Notes: generated from the sequence alone by a model not told the origin. Shown: positions 16,557 through 25,673, counted from the stretch's first letter. The stretch: 64,000 bases of DNA from Maricaulis salignorans (GCF_900103475.1 NZ_FNHG01000003.1:124001-188000); one strand, 5' to 3'. Translations and numbers: made by a program.

Positions 16557-18371
16557 TCAGCGAATTGCTGTTGCCATGTCCTCGAGCTGGAATTGGGCCC
16601 GGTTTCGACCGTTCCATTGATCAAGTTTAACACGCCCTGCAACATGCCAACGGCGCTCATCAGCCGCCAGCAGCGCCTCACCGATCGGTCCGTCGGCGGT
16701 GCGAAAAGATATCCCCTGCAGGGTCGCGCCACCGCTATCGGTCAGGGTGAAGCGGACATGATCCTTGCCGACTCGCTGGGCAAAGCTCACCCGCAGGTCG
16801 GCGAGCGCGAATCGAGGCTCCGAATTGCCCTGTCCGAACGGACCGGCGGCCTGGAAACTGCCGGCCAGTTCCGGCGAGACACCGGCCGCCGTCAAAAGCC
16901 CGTCGAGCCGCAGCGCCATCGCATCGGTCGCGGCGGCCAGCTCCGGGGCCAGCCGCTCGTCGAGAAATGCCACCAGTTCGTGAATGCGTTCGGCATCCAC
17001 CGTCAGGCCGCCGGCCATGGCGTGGCCACCGCCGGAAATCAGCAGACCGGCCTGCCGTGCCGCCGAGATGGCACCGCCGAGATTGACGCCCGCGACTGAA
17101 CGCCCCGATCCCTTGCCGAGGACGGGCGAGACGCCGGTATCGAGCCCGATAATGATCACAGGCTTGCCATAGCGTTCCTTGACGCGTCCGGCGACAACGC
17201 CAATCACGCCGGCATGCCAGCCCTCGCCGGAGGCGACGAGAATGGCGCGGTCCTGGCCCTGGCGTTCGATCTGGGCCAGCGCCTCCTCCATTACCTCGGC
17301 CTCAATGGCACGGCGTTCGGTGTTCAGCGCGTCGAGTTCGGCGGCGATCCCTGCGGCCTCCTCCGCGTCATCGGTCGCGAGCAGGCGCGCGCCCAGATCC
17401 GAGCGTCCGACGCGGCCGCCGGCATTGATTCGCGGCCCAAGCAGGAAGCCGGCATGATAGGTCGACGCCGTGTCTTCCTTGATACCGGCCACGAGCGCGA
17501 GCTGTCTCAGGCCCGGATTATGCCAGCGGCCCATCGCCTTGAGCCCCTGGGCGGTCAGGGCGCGATTAATGCTGGTCAGCGAGACCACGTCGCAAATCGT
17601 GCCCAGCGCTGCCAGGTCGAGCCATTGCATCAGGTCAGGTTCGGGCCGGTCATCGAATCGGCCACGCCGCCGCCCTTCACGGTTCAGGGCGACGAGGAAG
17701 ACGAAAGTAACACCCGCAGCCGCCAGATGCCCGCAGCCGGATATGTCGTCGGGCCGGTTGGGATTCACTAGTGCCGCGGTTGGCGGCAATTCGCCGTCCA
17801 TCAGATGGTGGTCGATTACAATCACGTCGAGACCGATCTCGCGCGCATGTTCAAGCGGAGCCTGGGAGGTCGCGCCGCAATCGAGCGTGATCACCAGCTC
17901 GGCGCCCTGCCCGTGCAGGATGTCAAAAGCCGCCGCGCTGGGCCCGTATCCTTCCGCGACACGATCGGGGACATAGAGCATGGCCTCATGGCCCACCGCG
18001 CGCAGCCAGCGTCGAAGCTGGGCTGACGAGGTTGCGCCATCGACATCATAGTCGGCAAACACGGCGAGTGACCGGCCGGCATCGAGCGCGTCCCAGACGA
18101 GGCTGGCGGCGCGGTCCATATCCTGGAAATCCGACGGATCGGGGAAGCTGTCCTTGAGGCGCGGACGCAGGAATTGCGCTGCCGCGCCCGGTTCGACACC
18201 GCGCCCGGACAGGACGCGGGCCAGGCTGTCAGAGATCTGCTGCTGGCGGGCAATGGCCGCGATGTCGGGCTCACTGACCGGCCGCGCAATCCAGCGCCGT
18301 CCGGTCAGCGAACGTTCAACGCCGAGATAGGCGGCGGGCACGTCCTCGCGAGGCTCAGTGTCCAGGCTCAT
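16557..18371 (-). CDS. recJ: Single-stranded-DNA-specific exonuclease RecJ
   Basis: RecJ degrades single-stranded DNA 5' to 3' in RecF-pathway recombination and mismatch repair. The 604-residue protein has the DHH-family motifs in order: FADYDVDGATSS (motif I, about 107-118), TLDCGA (II), VIVIDHH (III) and GHLAAAGVTF (IV, with GCGH), followed by the DHHA1 domain with SGGGHAMAGGLTV and the C-terminal OB domain. Length is normal for RecJ. It starts 25 bases after the glpX stop on the same strand, so the two are likely co-transcribed, an arrangement common in Caulobacterales. Confidence 0.96.
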   Translation of the reverse strand: MSLDTEPREDVPAAYLGVERSLTGRRWIARPVSEPDIAAIARQQQISDSLARVLSGRGVEPGAAAQFLRPRLKDSFPDPSDFQDMDRAASLVWDALDAGRSLAVFADYDVDGATSSAQLRRWLRAVGHEAMLYVPDRVAEGYGPSAAAFDILHGQGAELVITLDCGATSQAPLEHAREIGLDVIVIDHHLMDGELPPTAALVNPNRPDDISGCGHLAAAGVTFVFLVALNREGRRRGRFDDRPEPDLMQWLDLAALGTICDVVSLTSINRALTAQGLKAMGRWHNPGLRQLALVAGIKEDTASTYHAGFLLGPRINAGGRVGRSDLGARLLATDDAEEAAGIAAELDALNTERRAIEAEVMEEALAQIERQGQDRAILVASGEGWHAGVIGVVAGRVKERYGKPVIIIGLDTGVSPVLGKGSGRSVAGVNLGGAISAARQAGLLISGGGHAMAGGLTVDAERIHELVAFLDERLAPELAAATDAMALRLDGLLTAAGVSPELAGSFQAAGPFGQGNSEPRFALADLRVSFAQRVGKDHVRFTLTDSGGATLQGISFRTADGPIGEALLAADERRWHVAGRVKLDQWNGRNRAQFQLEDMATAIR

Positions 18372-18396
18372 ACCGTCCGCGTCCCTCCCGGCCCGA

Positions 18397-19353
18397 TCAG
18401 GCCTCCGGCCGGGCGCTGCGGACGCGGCGCACGGAATGGTCGGCCGAATCCAGGATCAGCGTGTGGGTGTGCACCATGCCGTCGGCGCGGCGCACCGCGT
18501 CGACCAGATCCCCCTGGGTCACGCCGGCGGCCACGAACAGGCACTGGCCCGAGGCCAGTTCATCGAGTTCATATTTGCGGTCAAGATCGGTCACGCCGAT
18601 GCGGCGCGCACGTTCACGCTCGTCATCGGTGCGGAAGAAGAGACGGGCCTGCATCTGGCCGCCGATACAGCGCAGCGCCGAGGCCGCCAGAACGCCCTCA
18701 GGCGCGCCGCCGCGTCCGATATACATATCGACCCCGGTGCCCAGTCCAGCGGCACCCATAATGCCGGCAACATCGCCATCGCTGATCAGCCGCACCCGGC
18801 CGCCAACGGATTTGACGCCGTCGATAATGTATTGATGGCGCTCGCGCTCGAGCACACAGACCGTGATTTCAGACGGCGAGACACCCTTGGCGCGGGCCAG
18901 GTTGACGACATTGTCCTGGGGCGACGCGTCGAGATCGATGACACCGGCCGGCAGGCCGGGCCCGATGGCGATCTTGTCCATATAAGTATCCGGCGCATTG
19001 AGCAGACCGCCACGCGGGCTGAAGGAGACCACGACCAGCGCATTATTCATGCCCCAGGCGGTCAGCGTCGTGCCTTCGAGCGGATCGAGGGCGATATCAA
19101 TCTCCGGCCCGGTTCCGGTGCCGACTTCCTCACCGATGAACAGCATGGGCGCTTCGTCGCGCTCGCCCTCACCGATCACGATGCGGCCCCGCATCGGCAT
19201 CGCGTTGAGGCCGGTACGCAGGGCATCAACCGCAGCCTGGTCCGCCGATTCCTTTTCACCACGGCCAATCCAGGCCGAAGAGGCGATCGCCGCCGATTCG
19301 GCTGCATTGACCGCCATCAGGGCCAGATCGCTCAGGGCGCGCGTATCACTCAT
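18397..19353 (-). CDS. glpX: Class II fructose-1,6-bisphosphatase GlpX
   Basis: GlpX dephosphorylates fructose 1,6-bisphosphate in gluconeogenesis, using Li+-sensitive metal chemistry. The 318-residue protein has the class II signatures GRGEKESADQAAVDALR, IVIGEGERDEAPML, IALDPLEGTT, and GRGGAPEGVLAASAL. Length is standard. It precedes recJ by 25 bases on the same strand. In several alphaproteobacteria a homoserine dehydrogenase gene lies immediately upstream of glpX; here that position is held by a small lipoprotein gene instead. It is probably the organism's gluconeogenic FBPase, although a class I enzyme elsewhere cannot be excluded. Confidence 0.95.
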   Translation of the reverse strand: MSDTRALSDLALMAVNAAESAAIASSAWIGRGEKESADQAAVDALRTGLNAMPMRGRIVIGEGERDEAPMLFIGEEVGTGTGPEIDIALDPLEGTTLTAWGMNNALVVVSFSPRGGLLNAPDTYMDKIAIGPGLPAGVIDLDASPQDNVVNLARAKGVSPSEITVCVLERERHQYIIDGVKSVGGRVRLISDGDVAGIMGAAGLGTGVDMYIGRGGAPEGVLAASALRCIGGQMQARLFFRTDDERERARRIGVTDLDRKYELDELASGQCLFVAAGVTQGDLVDAVRRADGMVHTHTLILDSADHSVRRVRSARPEA

Positions 19354-19419
19354 GCTAACTTCTCCCGTGGGGCGCCGGCTCGTTGCGGCGCATGGATGGT
19401 CTACAGACTAGAAACTGGA

Positions 19420-19758
19420 TTATTGCGGCGGCGTGGTCCGGGTGCGGCCCTCGGAGACAAAATCGTCAACAGCGCGCCGTCCCTCGGCCTCGATCGCCGC
19501 GATCTCGGCGGCCTGGTCGGCGCGGCGGCGCAGGACTTCGGCCGCATCGCGGTCAAGCTGGTCAGCATCGCCGGCGGTCATGCTGTTGGCCGGAACGGCC
19601 GGCGGCGCCTTGCGGCCCTCGACATCATGAACCAGCCGTTCGCGCACCCAGCCCGGCGTAGAGCTCTGATCAGCCATCGGCTCAAAGCTCGAACAGGCCC
19701 CCAGGGCGAGGCACACTGTCACAACCGGCAAAACCGCCAAGCGAAGGGGCGAAGTCAT
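19420..19758 (-). CDS. Small predicted lipoprotein
   Basis: A 112-residue protein with an N-terminal lipoprotein signal (MTSPLRLAVLPVVTVCLALGAC, lipobox LALGAC, lipidated Cys at 22). The mature part has PGWVRERLVHDVEGRKAPPAVP and a charged, probably coiled-coil segment (DADQLDRDAAEVLRRRADQAAEIAAIEAEGRRAV). I do not recognise a family. It lies 66 bases before glpX on the same strand and is divergent from phaC across 83 bases. A structural envelope role is possible, but nothing in the sequence shows one. Confidence 0.7.
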   Translation of the reverse strand: MTSPLRLAVLPVVTVCLALGACSSFEPMADQSSTPGWVRERLVHDVEGRKAPPAVPANSMTAGDADQLDRDAAEVLRRRADQAAEIAAIEAEGRRAVDDFVSEGRTRTTPPQ

Positions 19759-19841
19759 GCTATCTCCTGACGCTGGACGCGTGTATGGCTTTCTATACGC
19801 TCATCATCTCCTGAGTCACCACTCGAACACAAGGAATCGGC

Positions 19842-21884
19842 ATGACCCACGGCTCCGGCAGCGACGACAAGGGTGATCCCACCCATCCCTGGGCCAATCT
19901 GACGGCGGCCGAACTCGATGCGCTCGACACGGTGTCACGCAATCTGATGCAGGCCTCGCTGCAGTCGCAAAAGCTGATGTCCAATGTGATGCAGAAGGCG
20001 CTCGAGGGCGAGGCCGTGATGCCGCAGGCCGATCCCTTTCATGCCGCTCCGGAATTCAAGGAAGTCTGGCAACATATTGTCACCCAGCCGGATCTGATGA
20101 TGAAGGCCCAGGCCGAACTGGCCAAGGGTTATCTCGATCTGTGGAGCAATACGACAAGGCGGGTGATGGACAAACCGGTCGAGCCCACCATCAAGCCGGA
20201 ACCGGGCGACAAGCGCTGGCGCAGCGATGACTGGACGGAAAATCCGGTTTTCGACGCGATCAAGCAATCCTATCTGATGAACCAGCATTTCATGATGGGG
20301 CTGGTCCAGGGCGTTGAGGGCGTCGATGAGCGCACCAAGCGCAAGGTGGAATTCCTCACCAAACAGATGACCGACGCCCTGTCGCCGACCAATTTCGCCC
20401 TGACCAATCCCGATGTCCTGCGCGAGACGATGCGAACCCATGGCGCCAATCTGACCCAGGGGCTGGAAAACCTGGTCGAGGATCTGCAGGCGGGCGGCGG
20501 TGGCCGTCTGGCCCTGCGCCAGACCGATATGGATGGTTTTCGCGTCGGCATCGACCTGGCCACCACGCCCGGCAAGGTCGTGTTCCAGAATGAAATCATC
20601 GAGCTGATCCAGTATGCGCCGACCACCGAAACGGTGAAGCAACGCCCGCTGCTGATCGCGCCGCCCTGGATCAATAAATTCTACATTCTCGACCTGCGCG
20701 AGAAGAACTCCATGATCCGCTGGCTGACCCAGCAAGGCTTCACCGTCTTCCTGATCTCCTGGGTCAATCCGGGCACGGAATTGAAGGACAAGACCTTCGA
20801 GGACTACATGCATCAGGGCCTGCTGGCCGCGATTGATGCCATCGAGGACGCCACCGGCGAGACCTCGGTCAATACGGTCGGCTATTGCGTCGGCGGCACC
20901 CTGCTCGCCTCGACCCTGGCCTGGCTGGAGGCGAACGGACAGCCGGAGCGCATCGCCTCGGCGACCTTCTTTGCGGCCCAGACCGATTTCGAGCTGGCCG
21001 GCGAACTCCTGCTCTTCGTCGATGATGAATGGATCGCCGAGATTGAGCGCCTGATGGACGCCCAGGGCGGTGTCCTCGATGGCCGCACCATGGCGGACAC
21101 GTTCAACCTCTTGCGCTCGAATGATCTGGTCTGGTCCTTCGTCGTCAACAACTACCTGCTCGGCCGCCAGCCACAGGCCTTCGATCTCCTGTTCTGGAAT
21201 GCCGACCAGACCCGCATGCCCAAGGCGTTGCACCTCTGGTATCTCAAGAACATGTATCGCGACAACAAGCTGGCCAAGGGCGAGCTGGATTTCAACGGCG
21301 TCAAACTGGAGCTCGGCTCGGTCCGGACACCGGTCTATATGCAGGCCTCACGCGACGACCATATCGCGCCCTACCCGTCGGTTTATCGCGGCGCCAGACT
21401 GTTCGGTGGCCCGGTGCGTTACATGATGGCGGGCTCGGGTCACATCGCCGGCGTCATCAATCACCCCGACGCGCATAAATACCAGTACTGGACCAATGAC
21501 GCCCTGCCCGGCACGGTCGAGGAATGGCTCGAGGGCGCGACAGAAACCCCCGGCTCCTGGTGGCTCGACTGGCGCGACTGGCTTTACCAGCGCTCCGGCA
21601 AGGATGTAGCAGCGCGCCAGCCAGGTGGCGGCAAGCTAACGGCTATCCGGGACGCACCGGGCAGCAATGTTCTGGTCAGGAGCGATGCGAAGGATGCGGG
21701 GAAGGCTGAGGCGGCTGCGCCGACGCCGGCGGCGAAGCCACAAACCAAGGCCAGGCCCAAAGCAGCGGCAAAGGCGAAGCCCGCCACAAAACCGAAAGCC
21801 AAGCCTAAGGCGAAAACCGCCACCAGAACGCCGGTCAAAAAACCAGCCAAGGCACGAGCCAAAACACCAAGCTCGCCCTCCTGA
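19842..21884 (+). CDS. phaC: Class I poly(3-hydroxyalkanoate) synthase with basic AKP-rich C-terminal tail
   Basis: PhaC polymerises hydroxyacyl-CoA into storage polyester on granules. The 680-residue protein has the PhaC N-terminal domain (PEFKEVWQHIV, DKRWRSDDWTENPVFDAIKQSYL) and alpha/beta-hydrolase core. The lipase-like box GYCVGG carries Cys349; Asp506 (RDDHIAPY) and His534 (GSGHIAG) complete the triad. Residues ~615-680 form an extra tail dominated by Lys, Ala and Pro (KPKAKPKAKTAT, PVKKPAKARAK), resembling histone H1 or the C-terminal repeats of the granule proteins PhaF and PhaM. Typical class I synthases (~590 residues) end near WLYQRSGK-like sequence. No phaA, phaB, phaZ or phasin gene is adjacent. 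Confidence 0.95.
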   Translation: MTHGSGSDDKGDPTHPWANLTAAELDALDTVSRNLMQASLQSQKLMSNVMQKALEGEAVMPQADPFHAAPEFKEVWQHIVTQPDLMMKAQAELAKGYLDLWSNTTRRVMDKPVEPTIKPEPGDKRWRSDDWTENPVFDAIKQSYLMNQHFMMGLVQGVEGVDERTKRKVEFLTKQMTDALSPTNFALTNPDVLRETMRTHGANLTQGLENLVEDLQAGGGGRLALRQTDMDGFRVGIDLATTPGKVVFQNEIIELIQYAPTTETVKQRPLLIAPPWINKFYILDLREKNSMIRWLTQQGFTVFLISWVNPGTELKDKTFEDYMHQGLLAAIDAIEDATGETSVNTVGYCVGGTLLASTLAWLEANGQPERIASATFFAAQTDFELAGELLLFVDDEWIAEIERLMDAQGGVLDGRTMADTFNLLRSNDLVWSFVVNNYLLGRQPQAFDLLFWNADQTRMPKALHLWYLKNMYRDNKLAKGELDFNGVKLELGSVRTPVYMQASRDDHIAPYPSVYRGARLFGGPVRYMMAGSGHIAGVINHPDAHKYQYWTNDALPGTVEEWLEGATETPGSWWLDWRDWLYQRSGKDVAARQPGGGKLTAIRDAPGSNVLVRSDAKDAGKAEAAAPTPAAKPQTKARPKAAAKAKPATKPKAKPKAKTATRTPVKKPAKARAKTPSSPS

Positions 21885-21944
21885 TTCAAGTCAAAATGAC
21901 AACGGACATGGCAGCGTCGTCCGAACGAACATCGCCCCATCTCC

Positions 21945-21982
21945 AAACGAAAAACGGGCGGCTCCCATAAGGAACCGCCCGT
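21945..21982 (-). terminator. Rho-independent terminator of rplM-rpsI
   Basis: On the minus strand, ACGGGCGGTTCC, a five-base loop and GGAGCCGCCCGT (one G-U-type mismatch) form a 12-bp stem at 21982-21954, followed by TTTTTCGTTT. It lies 30 bases after the rpsI stop and also faces the 3' end of the convergent phaC gene. Confidence 0.85.
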
Positions 21983-22011
21983 AATTCTGTAGCCGATAAT
22001 CGCTGGTGCGA

Positions 22012-22506
22012 TTAGCGCTTCGAGAACTGGAAGCTACGACGGGCTTTCGCACGGCCGTATTTCTTGCGCTCGACGACGCGGCTGTCGCGGGTCATGAAGC
22101 CACCGGCTTTCAGGACGCCGCGCAGGCCTGGTTCAAAGGCGGTCAGAGCCTTGGAGATACCGTGACGCACGGCACCGGCCTGGCCGGACAGACCGCCGCC
22201 CTTGACGGTGGCGATGACGTCAAACTCGTTGACGCGTTCGGCACATTCCAGCGGCTGCTGCAGCAACATGCGCAGAACCGGGCGGGCAAAATAGGTTTCC
22301 TGGTCGCGGCCATTGACCGTGATCTTGCCGGAACCGCGCTTGATCCACACACGGGCAATCGCGTTTTTGCGCTTGCCAGTGGCGTAGGCACGGCCGAGGG
22401 CGTCGATCTGGGGTTCGACAGGAGCGGTTTCAGCTTCAACCTGGACGGCATCGGCTGTTTTCATGACGACCTTCAGGTCGTCGAGCGAGCGGGCTTCTTC
22501 AGACAT
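22012..22506 (-). CDS. rpsI: 30S ribosomal protein S9
   Basis: Ribosomal protein S9 binds the 3' major domain of 16S rRNA; its C-terminal tail reaches the P-site tRNA. The 164-residue protein includes the core from about residue 38 ([46 protein letters not shown]) and the basic C-terminal [23 protein letters not shown], whose terminal KR is conserved. Residues 1-37 are an extra acidic N-terminal extension, seen in other alphaproteobacterial S9 proteins. It starts one base after the rplM stop, forming the classic rplM-rpsI operon. Confidence 0.97.
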   Translation of the reverse strand: MSEEARSLDDLKVVMKTADAVQVEAETAPVEPQIDALGRAYATGKRKNAIARVWIKRGSGKITVNGRDQETYFARPVLRMLLQQPLECAERVNEFDVIATVKGGGLSGQAGAVRHGISKALTAFEPGLRGVLKAGGFMTRDSRVVERKKYGRAKARRSFQFSKR

Positions 22507-22507
22507 A

Positions 22508-22972
22508 TCAGCCTCTCGAATTCTTGGAGTTCATGGATTTGAAATCGATCAGCTCGGGCTGTTGGGCCTCGTGCTTGTGATCGGTCCCGGCATAAACACG
22601 CAGCTTTGAGAATTGCTGACGCGCGAGCGGGCTATCCTTGGGCAGCATGCGCTTGATCGCATTTTGCAGAACGCGCTCTGGGAAACGGCCGTCCAGCAGT
22701 TTTGCCGGGCTCGTTTCCTTGATGCCGCCCGGGTGACCGGTATGGCGATAATAGCGCTTGTCTTCACGCTTCTTGCCGGTAAAGACGCACTTCTCGGCAT
22801 TGACGATGATGACGTGGTCACCGGTATCGGTGTGCGGGGTGAAATCCGGGCGATGCTTGCCACGAAGACGGGTTGCAACGAAAGCGGCGAGACGGCCGAC
22901 AACGACCCCCTCCGCATCAATCACGATCCACTTGTGGACGACATCCGCGGGCTTTGCGGAAAAGGTTTTCAT
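22508..22972 (-). CDS. rplM: 50S ribosomal protein L13
   Basis: L13 is an early-assembly protein of the large subunit. The 154-residue product has [75 protein letters not shown] and [44 protein letters not shown], all canonical. It is first in the rplM-rpsI operon. The promoter must lie in 22973-23187, shared with the divergent PhoX-like gene. Confidence 0.97.
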   Translation of the reverse strand: MKTFSAKPADVVHKWIVIDAEGVVVGRLAAFVATRLRGKHRPDFTPHTDTGDHVIIVNAEKCVFTGKKREDKRYYRHTGHPGGIKETSPAKLLDGRFPERVLQNAIKRMLPKDSPLARQQFSKLRVYAGTDHKHEAQQPELIDFKSMNSKNSRG

Positions 22973-23089
22973 AATTATCCTGCCTCATGCCTGCTGGCGT
23001 GGGTTTGGTTTCGAGCGCGCGGTGTAGGGCGCGTTTTGCACCCGGTCAAGCGGTACGCGAATTTCCGCTGCGTTTTTATACAGCTAGGC

Positions 23090-23111
23090 ATGCGGTTATA
23101 TAATACCGCAT
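23090..23111. promoter_or_regulatory. 22-bp palindrome in the rplM / PhoX-like divergent promoter region
   Basis: ATGCGGT-TATATAAT-ACCGCAT has perfect 7-bp arms around an AT core that itself contains TATAAT (23099-23104), a possible -10 element on the plus strand. It lies 77-98 bases before the PhoX-like gene and 118-139 before rplM. It looks like an operator overlapping a promoter; the protein that might bind it is unknown. No gene is visible in 22973-23187. Confidence 0.5.
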
Positions 23112-23187
23112 CACGCTGTGATCGTCATCTTCCCGTCGTGATGCGCTTGTATTAGCAAAGAATTCCTGATCGACCCGGAGCATCCTC

Positions 23188-24603
23188 ATGTCCCTCACCC
23201 GCCGGCTTTTTCTGCGTAACTCCATCGCCACATCAGCTGCATTTACAGGGCTGGCTACACTGGCTGGCTGCCAGTCGCGCGAGGTGGGCGGCTATATCAA
23301 CCAGGTCACCGGCTACGGCCCGTTGCAGGCGGATCCGGCTGAATTATTCGATCTGCCCCGCGGCTTTTCCTATCAGGTGCTCTCGACAGTCGGAGACGAG
23401 ATGACCGACGGTCTTCTCGCGCCCGGTGACTATGACGGCATGGGCTGTTTCGCCCGCGATGACGGCCGCATCGTACTGGTACGCAATCATGAGCTCAATC
23501 CGGGACAGGTCGAGGTCTCCCCGTTCGGCCCGGCCAATGAGCGTCTCGATCTGATCGATCGGACGCGCGTCCATGACTGGACCGCCGATGGCCTGCCCAA
23601 TCTGGGTGGCACCAGCCATCTCGTCCTCGATCCGCAGACGCTGGCCGTCGAGGAAGAATATCTCTCCCTGATCGGAACCTATAATAATTGCGCCGGCGGG
23701 ATCACGCCCTGGGGCAGCTGGATCACCTGCGAGGAAACCACGGTGGGAATCGGCGATGCTGCCCGCGTCGAGCATGGCTATTGCTTTGAGGTACCCTCCT
23801 CGGCCACAGGTCTGGTCACGCCGGTCCCGCTCAAGGCGATGGGCCGTTTTCGCCATGAGGCCGTCGCCATCGATCCCGATACCGGCATCGTCTATGAGAC
23901 GGAAGACGAATATGACGGATGCTGCTTCTACCGCTTCCTGCCCGATGTCCCCGGTCAGCTGAGTCAGGGCGGACGGCTACAGGCGCTGGCGATCCGCGGC
24001 CGGCCCGGACTGGATATTCGCAACTGGGCCGAGACGGGCCCGAATGTGGCCGTCGGCGACTGGATTGAGGTCGAATGGGTCGATCTCGACGACGTCGAAT
24101 CGCCCAATGCCGATCTGTGGATCCGCGCTGTGGCCGCCGGCGCGGCCCATTTCAGCCGTTGCGAGGGCCTGTATTGGGGGGATGGCGAATGCTATTTCAC
24201 CAGTACGGACGGTGGCCCGGCCCATATCGGCCAGATCTGGCGCTACCAGCCCAGCCCGCTTGAAGGCCAGCCGGGCGAAAGCGCCCACCCGGCACGCCTG
24301 CAACTCTTCGTCGAAAGCGATGACCCGCAAATCATGGAGAAATGCGACAATGTCTGCGTCGCACCCTGGGGCGATCTGATCGTTCTGGAAGACGGCAGTG
24401 ACGACCAGTACATCCGCGGCGTGACGCCTGCCGGTCAGATGTATACGATTGGCCGCAACGCTGCCTCCGGCCCGGACGGCAATAAGAGTGAGATTACCGG
24501 TCCATGTTTCAGTCCCGATGGTTCAACCCTGTTCTTCAACATTCAACGCTATCCCGGCCGCACCTTCGCGGTGCGCGGCCCCTGGGGCGATCGCTCCTTG
24601 TAG
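23188..24603 (+). CDS. PhoX-like DUF839 protein, Tat-exported
   Basis: The 471-residue protein belongs to the DUF839/PhoX family, which includes Ca2+/Fe-dependent alkaline phosphatases. It starts with a twin-arginine signal (LTRRLFLRNS) whose hydrophobic region ends in LATLAGC, so it may be a Tat-exported lipoprotein. Family motifs include FSYQVLSTVGDEMTDG, VLVRNHELNPG, LGGTSHLVLDP, YNNCAGGITPWGSWITCEET, RFRHEAVAIDPDTGIVYETEDEYDGCCFYRFLP, and NVCVAPWGDLIVLED. Many DUF839 proteins have no measured activity, so phosphatase function is tentative. The last 100 bases overlap the start of the next gene in another frame. It is divergent from rplM. Confidence 0.85.
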   Translation: MSLTRRLFLRNSIATSAAFTGLATLAGCQSREVGGYINQVTGYGPLQADPAELFDLPRGFSYQVLSTVGDEMTDGLLAPGDYDGMGCFARDDGRIVLVRNHELNPGQVEVSPFGPANERLDLIDRTRVHDWTADGLPNLGGTSHLVLDPQTLAVEEEYLSLIGTYNNCAGGITPWGSWITCEETTVGIGDAARVEHGYCFEVPSSATGLVTPVPLKAMGRFRHEAVAIDPDTGIVYETEDEYDGCCFYRFLPDVPGQLSQGGRLQALAIRGRPGLDIRNWAETGPNVAVGDWIEVEWVDLDDVESPNADLWIRAVAAGAAHFSRCEGLYWGDGECYFTSTDGGPAHIGQIWRYQPSPLEGQPGESAHPARLQLFVESDDPQIMEKCDNVCVAPWGDLIVLEDGSDDQYIRGVTPAGQMYTIGRNAASGPDGNKSEITGPCFSPDGSTLFFNIQRYPGRTFAVRGPWGDRSL

Positions 24604-25589
24604 CAGCGGCGCTCAGCGCGCTGGCCGCCTGTGGCCCGACGCCGGAACAGGCGATCGAAGAGGCCGCAGCGGTCGAAGCCGCCAATCGCGAAGTCCTGGT
24701 CACTGCGGCCTTTGTCCGTGTCCAGGGCGGCGCGGCGGCCCTCGCCTTCCTGCCCAATCCTGATGCCGCATCGCTCGGTCTGATCGCCTCCGCGCCGCGC
24801 GAAGGCGGGCTCGACCTGTTCGATGCGGACGGCGAGCTTCGCACCCGCCATGCCGGCGTGCGGCTCTCCGGTCTGGCGACAGCCCCGGGCTTCCAGTTGC
24901 GTGGTGAGAACCTGCCCCTGATCTTTGGTGCCTCAGCCGACAGCAATGCCGTGCTCGGCTATGCCGTTGTCACCGATGGCATTCGCGTTCTCGATCTCCC
25001 ACTCGCAGAAACCACACCGACAGACGGCGTTGCCGGACTTTGCCTGCATCGCGAGGGTGTCGGCTATGTCGACCTGGTCATTTTGGGCAATGGCCCCACC
25101 GCCCAGATATGGCGGATCCGCGATGCCGGCGAAGATGTCCTGCATGTCGAGCAGCGTCAGAGCTTCGCCCTCACCGCGCCGGCACGCCAGTGCGCGACGC
25201 TCGATGGCGACATCTATTTCGCCAGCCCGGCCAGCGGCATCACCCGCATCGGACCGGACGGCGTCATCGAGGCGGAGAATAATCAATCGGTGGTCAGCCT
25301 CGCTGTCGGCGATTTCAACGGTTCACGGCTGGTCCTGGCGACCGACGGTTCGACCGGCCAGGTGCACACATTCTACGCTCTGGATCTGATGCCCGCCTCG
25401 GAATTGACGATTGTCGACGGTCTGAGCACGCCGGGGATCGAGCAGCCATCGGCGATCGCGATCACACCGGACTCCTATGGCTTTACAGCCTATGTTGCAG
25501 GAATGATTGCCGTCTTCGATCAGGAAGATCAACGCATCAAGGTCATCTCCCATGATGCAGCCAGCCGGGCCCTCGTCAGCGCAGATTGA
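24504..25589 (+). CDS. Predicted lipoprotein with beta-propeller-like repeats (possible phytase-like)
   Basis: A 361-residue protein whose N-terminus ends in a lipobox (LLVAAALSALAAC, Cys at 43). The body contains repeated beta-strand segments (GASADSNAVLGYAVV, GVGYVDLVILGNGPTAQIWRI, LDGDIYFASPASGITRIGPDG, LVLATDGSTGQVHTFYAL, YGFTAYVAGMIAVFDQ), consistent with a beta-propeller such as a 3-phytase-like domain; I cannot confirm the family. The only in-frame ATG before the signal is at 24504, which lies 100 bases inside the upstream PhoX-like gene; no GTG or TTG is available later. The two genes are thus translationally linked, suggesting a shared role in phosphate-ester handling, which is inference. 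Confidence 0.7.
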   Translation: MFQSRWFNPVLQHSTLSRPHLRGARPLGRSLLVAAALSALAACGPTPEQAIEEAAAVEAANREVLVTAAFVRVQGGAAALAFLPNPDAASLGLIASAPREGGLDLFDADGELRTRHAGVRLSGLATAPGFQLRGENLPLIFGASADSNAVLGYAVVTDGIRVLDLPLAETTPTDGVAGLCLHREGVGYVDLVILGNGPTAQIWRIRDAGEDVLHVEQRQSFALTAPARQCATLDGDIYFASPASGITRIGPDGVIEAENNQSVVSLAVGDFNGSRLVLATDGSTGQVHTFYALDLMPASELTIVDGLSTPGIEQPSAIAITPDSYGFTAYVAGMIAVFDQEDQRIKVISHDAASRALVSAD

Positions 25590-25631
25590 TCGGGCCGCCC
25601 GATCCCGCAAGGGCCTATTCTCCACGCAATC

Positions 25632-25661
25632 AGGGCCTGTCCGGATCGGACGGGCCCTTTT
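25632..25661 (+). terminator. Rho-independent terminator after the PhoX-like/lipoprotein pair
   Basis: AGGGCCTGTCCG-GAT-CGGACGGGCCCT (one G-U pair) forms a 12-bp stem followed by TTTT, 43 bases after the lipoprotein stop. It ends 13 bases before the 3' end of the convergent heme A synthase gene. Confidence 0.85.
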
Positions 25662-25673
25662 GCATGGCAGGCG

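Noticed and set aside
18358-19770. 470-codon plus-strand frame opposite glpX and the lipoprotein gene
   Set aside because: Antisense to strongly supported genes and without domain features.
19935-21233. 432-codon minus-strand frame opposite phaC
   Set aside because: Shadow of the PHA synthase gene; no recognisable domain.
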